Positions 37,643-49,333 of a DNA stretch of 64,000 bases are shown here, in pieces. The translations under genes were made by a program, and so were the position numbers. The DNA lies in contig JAUEDM010000005.1 in NCBI GenBank assembly GCA_033439685.1, forward strand, positions 1,116,001 through 1,180,000, read 5' to 3'. The notes beneath the pieces were generated by a model, which was not told the DNA's origin, ran no database searches, and saw only the letters and a list, made by a program, of their open reading frames with translations. The stretch's first letter is position 1; each line of letters begins with the position of its first letter. Source of the DNA: Apodospora peruviana (taxonomy: Eukaryota > Ascomycota > Sordariomycetes > Sordariales > Lasiosphaeriaceae).

Positions 37643-39727
37643 CTACTCATCCTTCCTCTTCTGAGCAGCTTGCTCCCCGCCCCCAACCCTCCGATACTTC
37701 CTCTTATCCCCGCGGCGCATCAACACCTTATTTCTCGTCCCTTTACCGCCCTCCCAGTACCCTTTTCCCCCCTTCCCGATCACGCTTCTCCCACAAAACC
37801 CGCACATCTCGGGGCTGTACCGCTGCTCCCTCGAACACCACCCGCAAATCATCCGGTTCGCCCACTCGTTGACATGTGGTTCCCCCTCATCGTGGCACCG
37901 GTCGCAAGGGAAAACCTTGCCGCAGCACGAGAACCGGAACCACCTGAAGCTACGCTTGTAGTGCGCACAAGCGCCTTTGTCCGGTAACGGGTCGCCGGCG
38001 TGCAAACCTAATTTCTCCTGGCGGCGCCTGGGGCCGGATGTGGGTGGTAGAGCAGAGGCGTGTGAGTACGCTAGAAACTTGACTTCCGGGATCGCAAATG
38101 TAAACCGGCTGTGGCACTCGCGGCAGACGTTTGTCGTGGTCTCGCCTCGCACCGACGACAGGCCGGGGGACGACGGAAAGGGCGTAGAACATTTGCCGCA
38201 GGTTGGCACGAATATGCTCGGCAGCATGTCCGCCACCGTGCACCCATTGACATCGATAAAGCCGGCCCGGATCGAGTACACGTGTACCAGCTCCGCGCGG
38301 AACTTGACCGTGAGTGCTGTCGCGCATTTTTTGCAGCTGCTTGCCTTCTCGGCCTTGTCGCGCAGCCCGGTTATCTCGTTGAGCGTCTTGCAGCGCTCGC
38401 ACTTGACGGTGAGGCTGAGGGAAGAGACCTCGAGCAGTTCAACATTATATAGTTCGACAGACGGGAAGGATATTGCTGTGCCTCGTTCAGGGTTTTGGGA
38501 CGTAGCTGCGGTTGAAGGTTCGCCGGCGTCGATGGCCGCGCCTCCGTCTTCTTCTGCCGAGTATTCGTCGTCGTCATCTTCAGAGTAGTCTTCAGAGTCA
38601 GACGTCTCTGAACCGTCGTGTGCCTGTGCCCACTCCGCAGGTCTCGGTATGACATGTATGTGGCTCTTTCCAACGCCGCCATCCAGCGTGGAAGAGTTCT
38701 CAGCTTCCTTGGCAGCGTTGGCAACTTCATCCGGGGTTTCTTGCGGAGACAGTGAAACCTGTGCTGCAGCGGCTGCTTGCTTGGCCAACAGATGTATGTT
38801 CGACGCAAGGTAGTTTAGATGACTTGTCAGAGTCATCTGCTTCTGCTCGCTCGCTTTCTGTGAAAACAGCTCCTCCACGCCCTCGGCATCCTTGGATTCA
38901 ACATCGTTTAGAAGCACCCTGAGCCGCTGCAGTGGATAGAGAAGAGGGATAATCAGCTGAGCAGACTGGACCGGCCGGAGCCCTGGCGGAAGAAGAGCCT
39001 TCCGCCTAGGCTCAAGAGGCAAAGTGTAGACCACCCCGTCGCTGGACTTGCTGTAGGATGGTAGTCTACTCATGCGCGCCTCGAGCTGGCGCACTTCTTG
39101 GGCTCGTCTGGCCTTGGCTTCGGCAATCTGCTCCCGCGAGAAGGACTCCTCTGGGATATACCGTTTCTGCGGCTGCACCGCGGCTTTAGAGGGTTCTACA
39201 GGAGACCGTTGTTGTTGTTCTTCCTGCTCGAGATGTCGCGTGTCTTTGAAGGTCATCAATTTCACGGTTTCGGTCTTTTTCTCCGAGAGGAACGACTCGA
39301 GTGCCTTATCCAAAGCATTCGTCAGGCTGAGAAGGGTTGCGCCAGGCCGGTCCTCCACCAGCTTATCCCAGCCCTTCTCGATGTTGATTGCGAAGCCCTT
39401 GGGAATGTCGCTGTTTTTGACGATCAGCCGGGGCGGGCGCCGGGGATACGCTGCCGGGACCCGGAGATCGCATTCCAGATGAGCCAAGTCGTAGGGGAAG
39501 TCCGGGTCTGACGGAGCAAGACTGAACAGGAACGAGGATTCTCCGCTCTGAAGGGTCGACTCCTTGGGCGAGAAGCGGCGCCTGAGCTGTTCAATCTGAT
39601 ATGTCCTCGCGTCGCGGACCTGCTGCTCGGGGACTGGCTTCGGTACTACCCGATCTGCCGGAACCTCTCTGATGGCTTGTCTGTCCCGCCTCGGGGGAGT
39701 CCCACCACGAGGTCGAATGGGTATCAT
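37643..39727 (-). CDS. CHY zinc-finger protein
   Basis: Single-exon gene of 694 residues. I start it at the ATG at 39727 (MIPIRPRGGTPPRR) rather than 21 codons upstream, because the extra residues are a Lys-rich, AT-rich extension and the chosen ATG has A at -3. Residues about 60-150 look RWD-like or UBC-like (ESSFLFSLAP, then AYPRRPPRLIV). The middle has an acidic Ser/Asp/Glu tract. Paired CxxC motifs follow (CERCKTLNEI, SCKKCATAL, TCGKCSTPF, VCRECHSRF). Residues 585-650 form the CHY zinc finger: CAHYKRSF, SCCGKVFPCDRCHDE, ICGWCSREQ, MCGFCG. The tail is basic (KRKYRR). CHY fingers bind several zinc ions; in other eukaryotes they occur in ubiquitin ligases, but no RING follows here, so ligase activity is not indicated. 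The substrate is unknown. The frame is intact. Confidence 0.88.
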   Translation of the reverse strand: MIPIRPRGGTPPRRDRQAIREVPADRVVPKPVPEQQVRDARTYQIEQLRRRFSPKESTLQSGESSFLFSLAPSDPDFPYDLAHLECDLRVPAAYPRRPPRLIVKNSDIPKGFAINIEKGWDKLVEDRPGATLLSLTNALDKALESFLSEKKTETVKLMTFKDTRHLEQEEQQQRSPVEPSKAAVQPQKRYIPEESFSREQIAEAKARRAQEVRQLEARMSRLPSYSKSSDGVVYTLPLEPRRKALLPPGLRPVQSAQLIIPLLYPLQRLRVLLNDVESKDAEGVEELFSQKASEQKQMTLTSHLNYLASNIHLLAKQAAAAAQVSLSPQETPDEVANAAKEAENSSTLDGGVGKSHIHVIPRPAEWAQAHDGSETSDSEDYSEDDDDEYSAEEDGGAAIDAGEPSTAATSQNPERGTAISFPSVELYNVELLEVSSLSLTVKCERCKTLNEITGLRDKAEKASSCKKCATALTVKFRAELVHVYSIRAGFIDVNGCTVADMLPSIFVPTCGKCSTPFPSSPGLSSVRGETTTNVCRECHSRFTFAIPEVKFLAYSHASALPPTSGPRRRQEKLGLHAGDPLPDKGACAHYKRSFRWFRFSCCGKVFPCDRCHDEGEPHVNEWANRMICGWCSREQRYSPEMCGFCGRSVIGKGGKGYWEGGKGTRNKVLMRRGDKRKYRRVGGGEQAAQKRKDE

Positions 39728-39806
39728 TTTTCTTTCTGATTTTTTTTTTTTGATAATGTATCTTTGCGGGGGGATGAAAAGGGGTATCAATTCAGGGGCG
39801 CTGCCC

Positions 39807-39933
39807 AGCCAACGAAGGGTAACCGACAGGGATGATTGGTATAGCTTGTGCCCGGCGCAGTGGAAAAGCCAACGAAGGGTAACCGACAGGGATGATTGGT
39901 ATAGCTTGTGCCCGGCGCAGTGGAAAAGCCAAC
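39807..39933. repeat. Perfect 60-bp tandem duplication
   Basis: Two exact 60-bp copies (39807-39866 and 39867-39926) are followed by the first seven bases of a third. The unit begins AGCCAACGAAGGG and ends CGCAGTGGAA. It lies 80-206 bp upstream of the ATG of the CHY zinc-finger gene, so it sits in its promoter or 5' UTR. The copies show no differences, which indicates a recent event or an assembly artefact. Confidence 0.95.
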
Positions 39934-40960
39934 ATTCAGCAGTGGCTGGATGTTTATACGCGCTGAACTAGCGCCAGAATGGTGGCGATTACGGAATAAT
40001 CCTGCACTGCAATCGCCGTCGACTCAGATTGTTTCGATAATGCAATGAACCATAATGACTCAGAATTGCTTTCTTGTTTCTAAAGCTCGTCTGATGTTCG
40101 TCTGCTCGTTTCTGCAGTTGGAGAAGGAAATGTGGAGAAGCTGTTCGCCATGCTTCAAGAAACTCACGGGCCATCCAGTGTGGCGTCATACGAGTGTGCA
40201 AGTACAAAGTACCTCAAGGTGAGCGAGCCAATCGCCAGTTACAACAAGATCGTGAACTCCTGACGGGTTGTAGATCTCGCATTAGCCGTTATCCGATTGC
40301 AGTATGAACAGCCTCTCCGTTTCGTCTACCATGACCGTTCACCATCTTAACAATAACGGCAACAAACAGTCTTTCAGCACAAACATCGTGCCTTCCCCAT
40401 CTGGGCTCTCTTTGTCAAAGTGATTGCAAATGCACACACCGGTACCCGACCTTCTCCTTCGTTCCCGCCACCAAACTTTAACAAGCAAACAATTCAGCAA
40501 AAAAACACGGACACACACCTCGCAAACATTATCAAATATTTCGGCTTACCGAGTCAAAAGGGTCAAGCAAATGATTACCACCTACACACACCATGTGCCC
40601 AGAGCCCGAGACCAACTGCCAGACATCTCTGGTTCAGCATTCCTTTCCCGGCTTTCCCACGTGGCTGGTTCCCCGGATGGGGGGAACAGCTCTCCTTTTA
40701 TCCATTTCATCCATTAGCCGTCTCGTACCACACACTCACACACACACACCATATCCTTCACTTCTTGACCCCTCATATATTTCTAGAAATACCATTACCG
40801 TCTTTTCAATATCCCCTTCCCCCGAGTTTTGACAGCCACACACTCGTGCCGAAGCTCGGATCCAGAACGCGAGACACAATAGAATAGGCACGGTCCGAGA
40901 AAACCTCCTCACTAGCCAGTAGCTAAGATCCTCACGCCGGAAAACATGACAAGCTTGGCG

Positions 40961-41013
40961 TTTGTGTGTAAGTGTGTGTAAGTGTGTGTATGTGTGTGTA
41001 TGTGTGTGTTATG
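40961..41013. repeat. 10-bp GT-rich repeat
   Basis: Five tandem 10-bp units of the form AGTGTGTGTA or TGTGTGTGTA on the plus strand, in intergenic DNA. Confidence 0.9.
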
Positions 41014-42433
41014 TTCCTTCTGGTTATGCTGCCCCTGGGAAGCTAACGTATCATCACTATATAGGTCCCTTCCACTTACTCACAAATGCAAACACTCAAT
41101 AAATTCTCCGGATCGCTACCCTACATAGCATAGGTATGCTTCTAGCTAGCCCCGTGCCTTTGCAAAACTTTTGAATGTTTGGTCGCTCGCGGGAATGAAG
41201 GAGAAAAGTAAGGTACCCACAATAGGGGTAACGGTTTAGATAAGGTATGTACCTCAGTTGAGAACAACAACAATAACACTGCATTCGACTTGCTAGTGAC
41301 CGACAGATATACAGACACGTGAAACATGGCATGTCTTATTGACTCGGGTTGATATTCAACCAGTTTGGTTAGCGAGTCGTAAAAGACTGCCTGACCAAAG
41401 ACCTCAGGGGTCGCATCGTGAGCTGGCGGCTTTCAGTTAGGGTATTATTGCAAGTCTTAGCAGAGTATCTTCCCCTAGTGAGAATCACATCTTCAAGTCG
41501 TCACGTTGGACTACCATGAGAATAGTTCGCTCTCCCTGACTGTTAATGGCTGGCCCCGTCCTCGTAGCCCAAGATTTGAGATAAGGCAGACAATGAAGCC
41601 TTCTGCTGTTTAGCCTTGCTCACAGATAGGCTTCAAAAGAAGCAGTGGAAAAGAAAGAGAGACATGCAACTGTCCATGGCTGTCCATGGCCGTTGAAGGC
41701 CTCCCGTATACCCTCAGCTCTCTTTGGCACACCCTGACACGGTGCCACGATCGATCGATCGACAGCCATCAAGTATATCATCCGAGATGATTGCTTGCCC
41801 GCCTAAGTCTGCCCAAAATGTTACGGAAGCATAAGAAGGCTGTGTGTGTATCACCATCCATTAGGAAAGAATGAGCTGGTCGGTGTCGAGATACCTCTGC
41901 AAATGTTGCCAGTACATCGCTCCAGACCTCACCGGGCTCCAACTCAAGCCACCACATCTTGGAATGTTGCGTGGTCTTCCGCAAACAGCAAACATATACT
42001 TACCGGCCAACTAAAGATACCCAAGAGCTCTGGAGTGCAACAATGTCAGGTGGTCATCACGTTCAGAAAGCTCCCCTGTGCAAACACAGCAGCCCCGAGG
42101 AGCATGATACCTGCAGCGCAAGGTAGCTATGTATGATCTGCCTCGTCGGTAAAAGATATCACGAGAAAAAAAAGAGCCTTGGGGGCCACACGAAAACCCG
42201 CCATGCAGGACTGGCCTGTCGGCCGTGGGCAGTTGATCGAATCGAGGCATGTGTGGCTTGACACGTCGAAAGAACATGAAGCTTGCGGCGCCAATGAACA
42301 ATCAACAGGGCTATTGTGTAGGCGAATGGCAGTTGTTCGATAAACTGTTCCCCATCCGGTCGGTTTGGGCCCAACCACGGCCGAGGCAGCGTCCGATGAC
42401 ATGCCAGCAAGCTTTCGTCCGGCTCGTCATCCA

Positions 42434-42833
42434 TCACTTTTCGCCTTTCGAAAACTGGTCGGTATGCATGTCGGGAGATGGAGTGAAGCAGAGCGAGATT
42501 GACACCGACGACGCCCGATCAGAGAGAGAGCGAGGAGGAAACAGATTCGTGGAGCCATTGGCAACAACGAACGGGCCGACATAATCATTACATTGCCGAT
42601 GAAAATTCGAGTGACTAGCTAGGTACCTAGCGACGGCGATTTGAGAGTTTCTTGATATCGCTGGTTGGTGCGCATGCCCGTTCCGGGGACGGTCGATTGA
42701 TGGGAAGGGCGGTCTGGCGTCTGCCGCATTCAGCCTGGTCAAGAGGTTTGCCTGGGGTCGCTTGATTCCATCGCAGATGGACTTACTCACCTGGTTGCGA
42801 GGTTGATGAGTTGGCAGTCACCGCCCCCGCCAT
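42434..42833 (-). CDS. Possible small two-exon gene
   Basis: Candidate model: complement(join(42434..42720, 42791..42833)), 109 residues. The first exon starts ATGGCGGGGGCGG and encodes MAGAVTANSSTSQP. It ends in CAACCAG followed by a near-ideal GTGAGTAAG donor. A 70-nt intron ending GCGGCAG joins in frame to an open frame of about 95 codons ending QFSKGEK. The product has no recognised domain, membrane span or signal peptide, and composition gives little support. The case rests only on start, donor, intron length and phase. It may equally be chance or a spliced non-coding RNA. Confidence 0.25.
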
Positions 42834-45800
42834 GCCAGGGCAGATGACCGGCTCTCTTAATGCAGTCCGGCAGCCAGGAGACAACGGACGGCAAGTCAGG
42901 ACAGCCAGCGCGCCCGCACACCACCCCCATAATGGTGTGGTGAGGGTAGCCGGAGTTTTAAATGGCAGTTGGTGGTGGGCTGGGCCTGGAGGGAGGGACG
43001 GGACGGTGGGATGGATAAACGGGACGGTCAAGCGAGGGAGGGCATGTGATGGAGTACTGAGCGTTATTCTTGTTTTTTTTTTTTGTTGCCCAAAGTTGGG
43101 GATAAATTGGTTTTCTCATTTTATTTTTATTTTTTGAGGAGAGAAGAGAAGAGATCGACGGTCTGGTCTAGACTAGTCTTGCAACCTTTTGTGCTCTTTC
43201 CCAGCTTTGCTGCTCTCTCTGGCCACGTGAGTCAGCGACGTTATCGTCATCAGGCAGACACCGTCCATTGCAGGTCTGTAACGGAAGGAGCGTTTTTCAT
43301 CTCTAGACAGCATGTACCTTAGATAAATGATCTGAATTGATAAAACATTGATCCAATCTGTTTCTTTCCAAGGCCCTTGGTGCTTCACGTCATCTCCATT
43401 GCCGCCTCAAAACTGTTGTTCGCACAGCATTATTCAGCTTCAAGTTTCCAATCCCCATTAAAAAGCATGAAAACGCCAGAAATCTAGAAGAGACCATTGA
43501 GAAGGACGGTGTGCACGGCACCTATTCCATATCTGCTGGCAGTTCATGTGTCTCCGGGGGTGGCGTGCAGCGGGGGGATTGTCCTCCGTTTTCGACGCGG
43601 GGTGCCTTTCTCATTATTCCCTTATGATAAAATCCAGAATATTCGTTTTCTTATTTATTCCACACAACAGATACCTGAAATGTTCTTTGGTTGCAGTCCA
43701 GCTAACTATACATAGCCCGTGACCACTTACTCGCACATCCCAACTGCCCAAGCAGAATACAGCCGCTCTACCCACGTCATGGAAAGGTGGTTGTATCCCA
43801 ATGTCTTGGGAAAGGGAAAAATAAAGCCTAATGTCTCAGGTTCGCAATGTTCCAGAACAAAAAGTGTTCTCACCTGACACAGAAATTCTGTCATTGTTTT
43901 ACAACGCACAAAAATTCGGGGACCAAATGATGACTTTGATGCAATTGGAAACAGTAGGGTCTCCTCACGAGTGCCGCAGACCAGAGCACTGGACCTGCCT
44001 GTCGAGGTCTGGCCAGGTCGATTTTTATGTGTTGGTGACTTCCGGCGAGATGGTTCACGTTCTCTCGTGCATGCAGTGGAAAGCGATCACTTGAGTAAAA
44101 GGCGCATATTTCACCGCGTGCCGAAATTTCGTCGGTTGGTAGGTGCCTTGGAGCGCCTCATAATACTATGTTCATTTTATTTCATTATTTTGTTTGCATT
44201 TTATGGTTATAGTCTTGTCCAATTCGTTTTCATCACAATGGGCACAGTTCCTATCAACCCCCTTCACGGCACTCGCACTCGGCAATGCCATGCCGTGCAA
44301 GATGTGTCAAACTTTCCCCATATCGTCTTTCTTGCCTAAAAACCGTCTCGCTAATCGCCCACCTCCTTCTGGTGAAGCAGCACCGTGGCGTCGGTACGGT
44401 GATGCAGACATGCTTACTGTGGCACACATACCCACACATTTGCAAACAAGGCACGAGCTAAACTAGAGGATTACCCCATTGTTTGAGGCTCCAAAAATAT
44501 AATAGGGCGAGGTAATGTTGATATCAAACAAAGGCAAGACTAAAAACCAAGCAACAGGTTAACCCGAGGGCCTGGGATGGCGCCCACTCACTTACCATCA
44601 CACACAGTTTTGTAGTCTTACTCATAATATCAACCTAACCATACTAGGATAAACATATATGTAACCGAGTGCTTGTTCGTCATCGTATCGCGCGGAAGGG
44701 CAGTTACACAACGCTCCTTGGACCGGGGAACGGGGTTCTTACAAGGCTCAAGGAAAGGAGCTGCATATGCCACAGATCACGCGGATTTACTATATCCATC
44801 CTTTTGGTCCATACGTGACACAGGACGGTCTGGATCCAGAGCCTGGGAAAGCATCGGCTCTCCATCACCACAACCGAGGCTCATCTGTTGAAGAAGGTTG
44901 TTTACGAGCGATTAGGACATGGTCGCTTGCGGATTAGCTCTTAGTTCACAATGCTTGTTCCCAATGTAATGGGAGAAATGCCTCAATCACATTTGTTTTA
45001 CGACCGAGTCAGATTTCAGTGAGATCGTCAGCACCTTGGCCACACAATCGTCTGAAAGTGTGGACTCGCTATTTTACTTTACTCACGGATACGCACCTTT
45101 CCAATTTACGATCTAAAGTAGTGAGATCACTTCTTGCACGACGGGATGGTGATAGGAGCGCTTCGGCAACTCATTCATGCCCCTACTCCATCTCAATTTC
45201 CTGCTCTAGCTTTCGAATCAGATAGCTTTCACCATATCCCACCGTGAGTTCATATCTCAATAGCTGCGAGAAAGTGTTCTAGCTCCTTCCTTCTTCGTCC
45301 ACTTTATTCATCACTCTCAACCCTCCGAGGCATTTGTTTACGCTCTTGCCTCTTGTCCGTTTCCCATCTTTTCATGCTTCTCAAAAATCTACCACCTTTC
45401 AGCCACCCTCATCGCGTGAACATGAAATAGAACGGCTAACTACCCACTTCCTCCTCTTTCCACATAAACATATTTTTCAACACACAAGAAGAAACATCGC
45501 GGTCTCAGTTCTGACCGGCAACTGGTTCTCACACATGGTCTTGCTCCGCCGACTTCGTCTCGTACGATGCCGACTTTCACTCCTACAAAGCACTGCTAGA
45601 CGTATCCTCAAACCTTCCCGCTCTCTTTCCCCTCTATGTTCTCCCACTCACTCCAGTACATCTCGTTCTCGCCATCTACCTACTCAGACGACCAGATCTT
45701 TAGAATGTGGCGCCATACATAAGGTAGGTAGGCAGTGACAGTGGCGGACCTCCCTCTAATCATCCACTCGCTGAGCTTCCTTCCTCCCGCGAAACACACT

Positions 45801-46027
45801 CTCTTACTGGTACCCTCATCTCAGTTCCCAGTCACCCACGATTCTCAACACGCACAACTCTCCCCCATGAACAACCTACCCTGACTCTTTTCACGCTTTC
45901 ACATAAATGTCTCCTTGTCAAAGCGGCCTTTTGTCACGTCTCATCGTGGTGTTCCCCATCCGTCTTGTCATCTTGTTCCATGCAGAGCCGACTCACCGAG
46001 GCAGATTGGAATCATAGCAACATAACA

Positions 46028-49000
46028 ATGGCAGAGTCTGCTATCGTCGGGCCCAAACCGGACTTGGTAGACCCCAACGCCGAGTTCGCCTCTGGGATGG
46101 CTGCCAAGATAAGCCCTCACGAGTTCGAGTCCACATCAAGCAAGAGGCTGTTGATGCCGCCTTTGAGTATGGAAAGCAGCTGTGCGCCGAATTTCGTGCC
46201 AGCCGAAAGCATATCGACTCGAGCCATACCGCTGCATTGAACCTCCTTGTCGGCAACGAGATCAACGACTGGATGGGGGAGATTGGTAAGATATTTGCAC
46301 CTTGGTCCACATTCACAGTCATTCTTCCTTGCTAACAAATGAGTAGAAAGCCTAGAGGAGACAAATAAGAAAATTTGAGATTCTGGTAGGCGTCGCCGGC
46401 GCCACCGGAGCGGGCAAGACGTCTCTACTGAATGTCCTCCTGGAAATTCCGGAACTTCTCCCCGCCAGCAGTACCGAAGCCGCTACTGCCACAGTGTGCC
46501 GTATTGCCTGGAAGCACGATGATGCTCCTGGGAAGGAGTTCAGAGCCGAGATTGCCTTCCGCTCCTGGGATGATGTAAAGGAGGAGCTTCATGAGATTAT
46601 ACAAGCTGTTGACGAGAGGAAGAAGATCAGGGAAGGAGAGTTTAACGACGAAGACGAGCGATATGAGCTCATGGAAGAACTCACCCACACCATTTCCAGA
46701 GGTGTCAGCACAATCCGCGCTCTCTGGGGACTTGACGAGGCTGACATCGAGAGCATGACGCACACAGCCGAGTCGATTCTGGGAAGCAATGAGGATATCG
46801 TCCGACATCTCGGCACGACCATGCTGGTCTCCTCTTCCGACGCCGAGGAATTTGCAGCGGATGTGAAACCGCATCTCGATTCAACTGCTACCACAGAGGG
46901 TTCTACTCTCTGGCCTCTCATCAGAGAGGTTAACATATACGTCGAGTCGGATATACTGAGGCACGGGATTACCTTGGTTGATCTTCCTGGACTCTCTGAC
47001 AACATCGAGAGCCGTGCGGGGGTCGCAGAGAAATATTCCCAGATACCGGCACTCACTACCATCGTAACTCCTGCAATCAGAGCGGTTGACGAGAGAACCG
47101 GCGCAAAGTTGTGATGAGCGAGTACCAGGTACTCCGTCTGAAACTTGATGGAAGGTTCCATCGAGACAGCTTTTGCGTCGTCATCTCCAAGATTGACGAC
47201 ATAGACCCGGATGATTTCTGGAAGGGTTCACTTCAAGCGAGAAAGGATCCTCAACTCCAGAAGTATAATTCTGGGTGCAAGGAGTTGCAAGCTCAGTACA
47301 ACAGTATTGGTAAGGACCTGCGGACTGCAGCCAAGAAGAGGGATTCCGCGGACAAGAAATACAACACCGCAAAGGAAAAACAGACTGCCAACGCCAGTGC
47401 GCTCCGTGAAGCTCGTAAGCTTAAGGGTAAAAACTTCCCGGGATCATAGCCATGTATAAAACGGTGCTAATAAGATAATATTTTATCCAAGATATAGGCG
47501 AGGAGAAAACGAAGAAAGTGACGAAGCTGAACAGAACAGAAGAAAAAACACAAAGGCAAAGCTACGCGCTACCTCCGAGAGCGCAACGTATACAGCAAAC
47601 AGGTGGACACCCACAAAAACGTCAGGTGGAAATAGAGCATCAGCTCAGTGGCTTGAGCAGTCGAAAGAAGCATCGCTGTATCTGGATTCGTAATGAAAAC
47701 ATCAAGGAGCGAATTCAGTCCGTGTTTTCCCGCAGACAAAGTAAACTCTCTCATGCCATGTCTGAGAGCAACAATTATGATGGCTCGGTGAGCATTTTCC
47801 CCGTATGCTCGACGGCATTTCGGAACCGCCTGAAGAGCAAGATGATCTTTCCCGGATTCCCATCCAAACAATATAGCGGTACCCCACGGCTCCGACAGTG
47901 GCTCGAGGAGACTACTCTCAGTATGCGAGAGCAGCATCTAGACGCCCTTCTACACACCCTACAACGTCTACTCCATGGGATGGACAAGTGGTCCAATGAC
48001 CAGACTCGAGGGCTGGTGAAGTTTGCTCGTGGCGACGTCGAGTCTATCCTAGAGAATAGCTATAAGATGTACTCCCAGGTAAGCGAAGCGGGAGACATGG
48101 CAGCAGCCTTGTGCTAACTTACCAAAGAAAATCAAAGCAGAGCTTAACCGCAGCGCCGAGGAGATCAAGAAGCTTAATCCCTTGGGTAACAGAGACGAGA
48201 AGCTGAAGTCCTGTAGCGCCACATCGTACAAAGTTGCCAGCAAATGGGTATACAAATTCCCCGAGAGACCCGAGGTCTTTAAAAACATGTCCTGGGCTAC
48301 CTATCAAGCCATTCTCAGGCGTGGTGGAGGGCCGTACACGGGCTCGGGATTTGAGCGCATCCAATATGACTTTCCGGAAACTATGTAAGCCATACCTTGA
48401 CCGTCCTGACTTATCCACTCTAACCGTTGGCTTTCTCTACACAGAGCTGTCCCTCTTCTTAAGCTCATCACCGAAGACTGGGTGAAGACGTTTCAATTCA
48501 AGATTCCACTCACTCAGGAGCCTCTAGCTGAAAAGGTCAAGCGGGCATGGGATCAGTATGTGCGCGAAGTAGAGAAGCTTATCCAAGACACTGTTCCGGA
48601 TATGATAGCTTACTTCAGTGACACTCGCCATACTCTCCAGAAAATCCAGACCGAGATGCACGACAGAATGAAGGCGGCTCTAACCGACGTAACAGCAAAT
48701 GCGTCTTCGATTCATCTAGTCTTCGTCCAAATCATTAAGGAGTGGCTCGTTCTAATCTTTGAGGAGGCTCTCTTGATCAGAGATAAACATCTGCGTGATA
48801 TCACCAAAATGCATTAATCTCGTCAGTTCTAATCTATTGATATTTAGGCAAGGGTCATTATCTGGCCCGACAGAAACTTATTTGCCAGAAAGTGCAGTCG
48901 AATTGCCACGTCAATCTCGACAAAGGATAACAGGCGATGGAACAAAAGCATCGCGAAAGAGTCTCACTGCTTCCAAGAAAACTTTGAGTCCGTCGAGGAA

Positions 49001-49333
49001 TTTGCTTTCAGGTCTGCCAGGATGTAGATTGGCTTGCTACTCAATAACCTGCAGGCAATAAACAGCATCGACAAGACGGCACTGGACGAGAAGACTTGCT
49101 TGCAACAAAGGATGCGAAACCTGACACTAATGTGGGCTGCCCGCTGGCGTGTTCCTCAACATGACGAGGAATCCACCGCAAACAAGAACCTGGATATCCC
49201 CGTGGAGTATATCGAGATGGCCGTGGAGGATGACGATAACGGCAACGTATCGGAGGGAGATAAAAGCGGATCCGAGTCTGAGTCCGAGTCCGAGTCCGAG
49301 TCCGACGTTTCCATGGGCATTGATGATGACTAG
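46028..49333 (+). pseudogene. Broken SLIP-GC-like dynamin-family GTPase
   Basis: The GTPase fold is clear: P-loop GATGAGKTSLLN near 46400, switch/G3 DLPGLSD near 46985, and G4-like SKIDD near 47190. A coiled-coil follows, then the family-typical PGFPSKQYSGTPRLRQWLEE near 47860. Introns with normal ends can be read at 46286..46346, 47427..47491, 48079..48127, 48385..48444 and 48795..48847. The frame is broken between LEETNK and KFEILVGV (about 46372), again at about 47103 (ERTGAKL to MSEYQVL), and is confused at 47500-47720. A TAA lies at 48928, a frameshift near 48985 and a TAG at 49025. The C terminus has an acidic SESESESE tract. An earlier frame change near 46110 may also exist. Fungal relatives are annotated as nuclear GTPase SLIP-GC or dynamin-type proteins and vary in copy number; their role in fungi is unclear. 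As read, no functional enzyme can be made. Confidence 0.75.

Larger units (their letters stand above)
39728..46027. other. Mostly intergenic
   Basis: Apart from the tandem duplication, a possible small spliced gene at 42434-42833 and a GT-rich repeat, I see no supportable gene. The last 700 bases before the GTPase remnant are pyrimidine-rich (C/T on the plus strand), as fungal promoters and 5' UTRs often are, which fits a former promoter. Confidence 0.5.

Noticed and set aside
40305..40422. Short plus-strand frame of 39 codons (MNSLSVSSTMTVHHLNNN...).
   Set aside because: Too short, no domain, and the sequence around it is a low-complexity A/C-rich region; nothing distinguishes it from chance.
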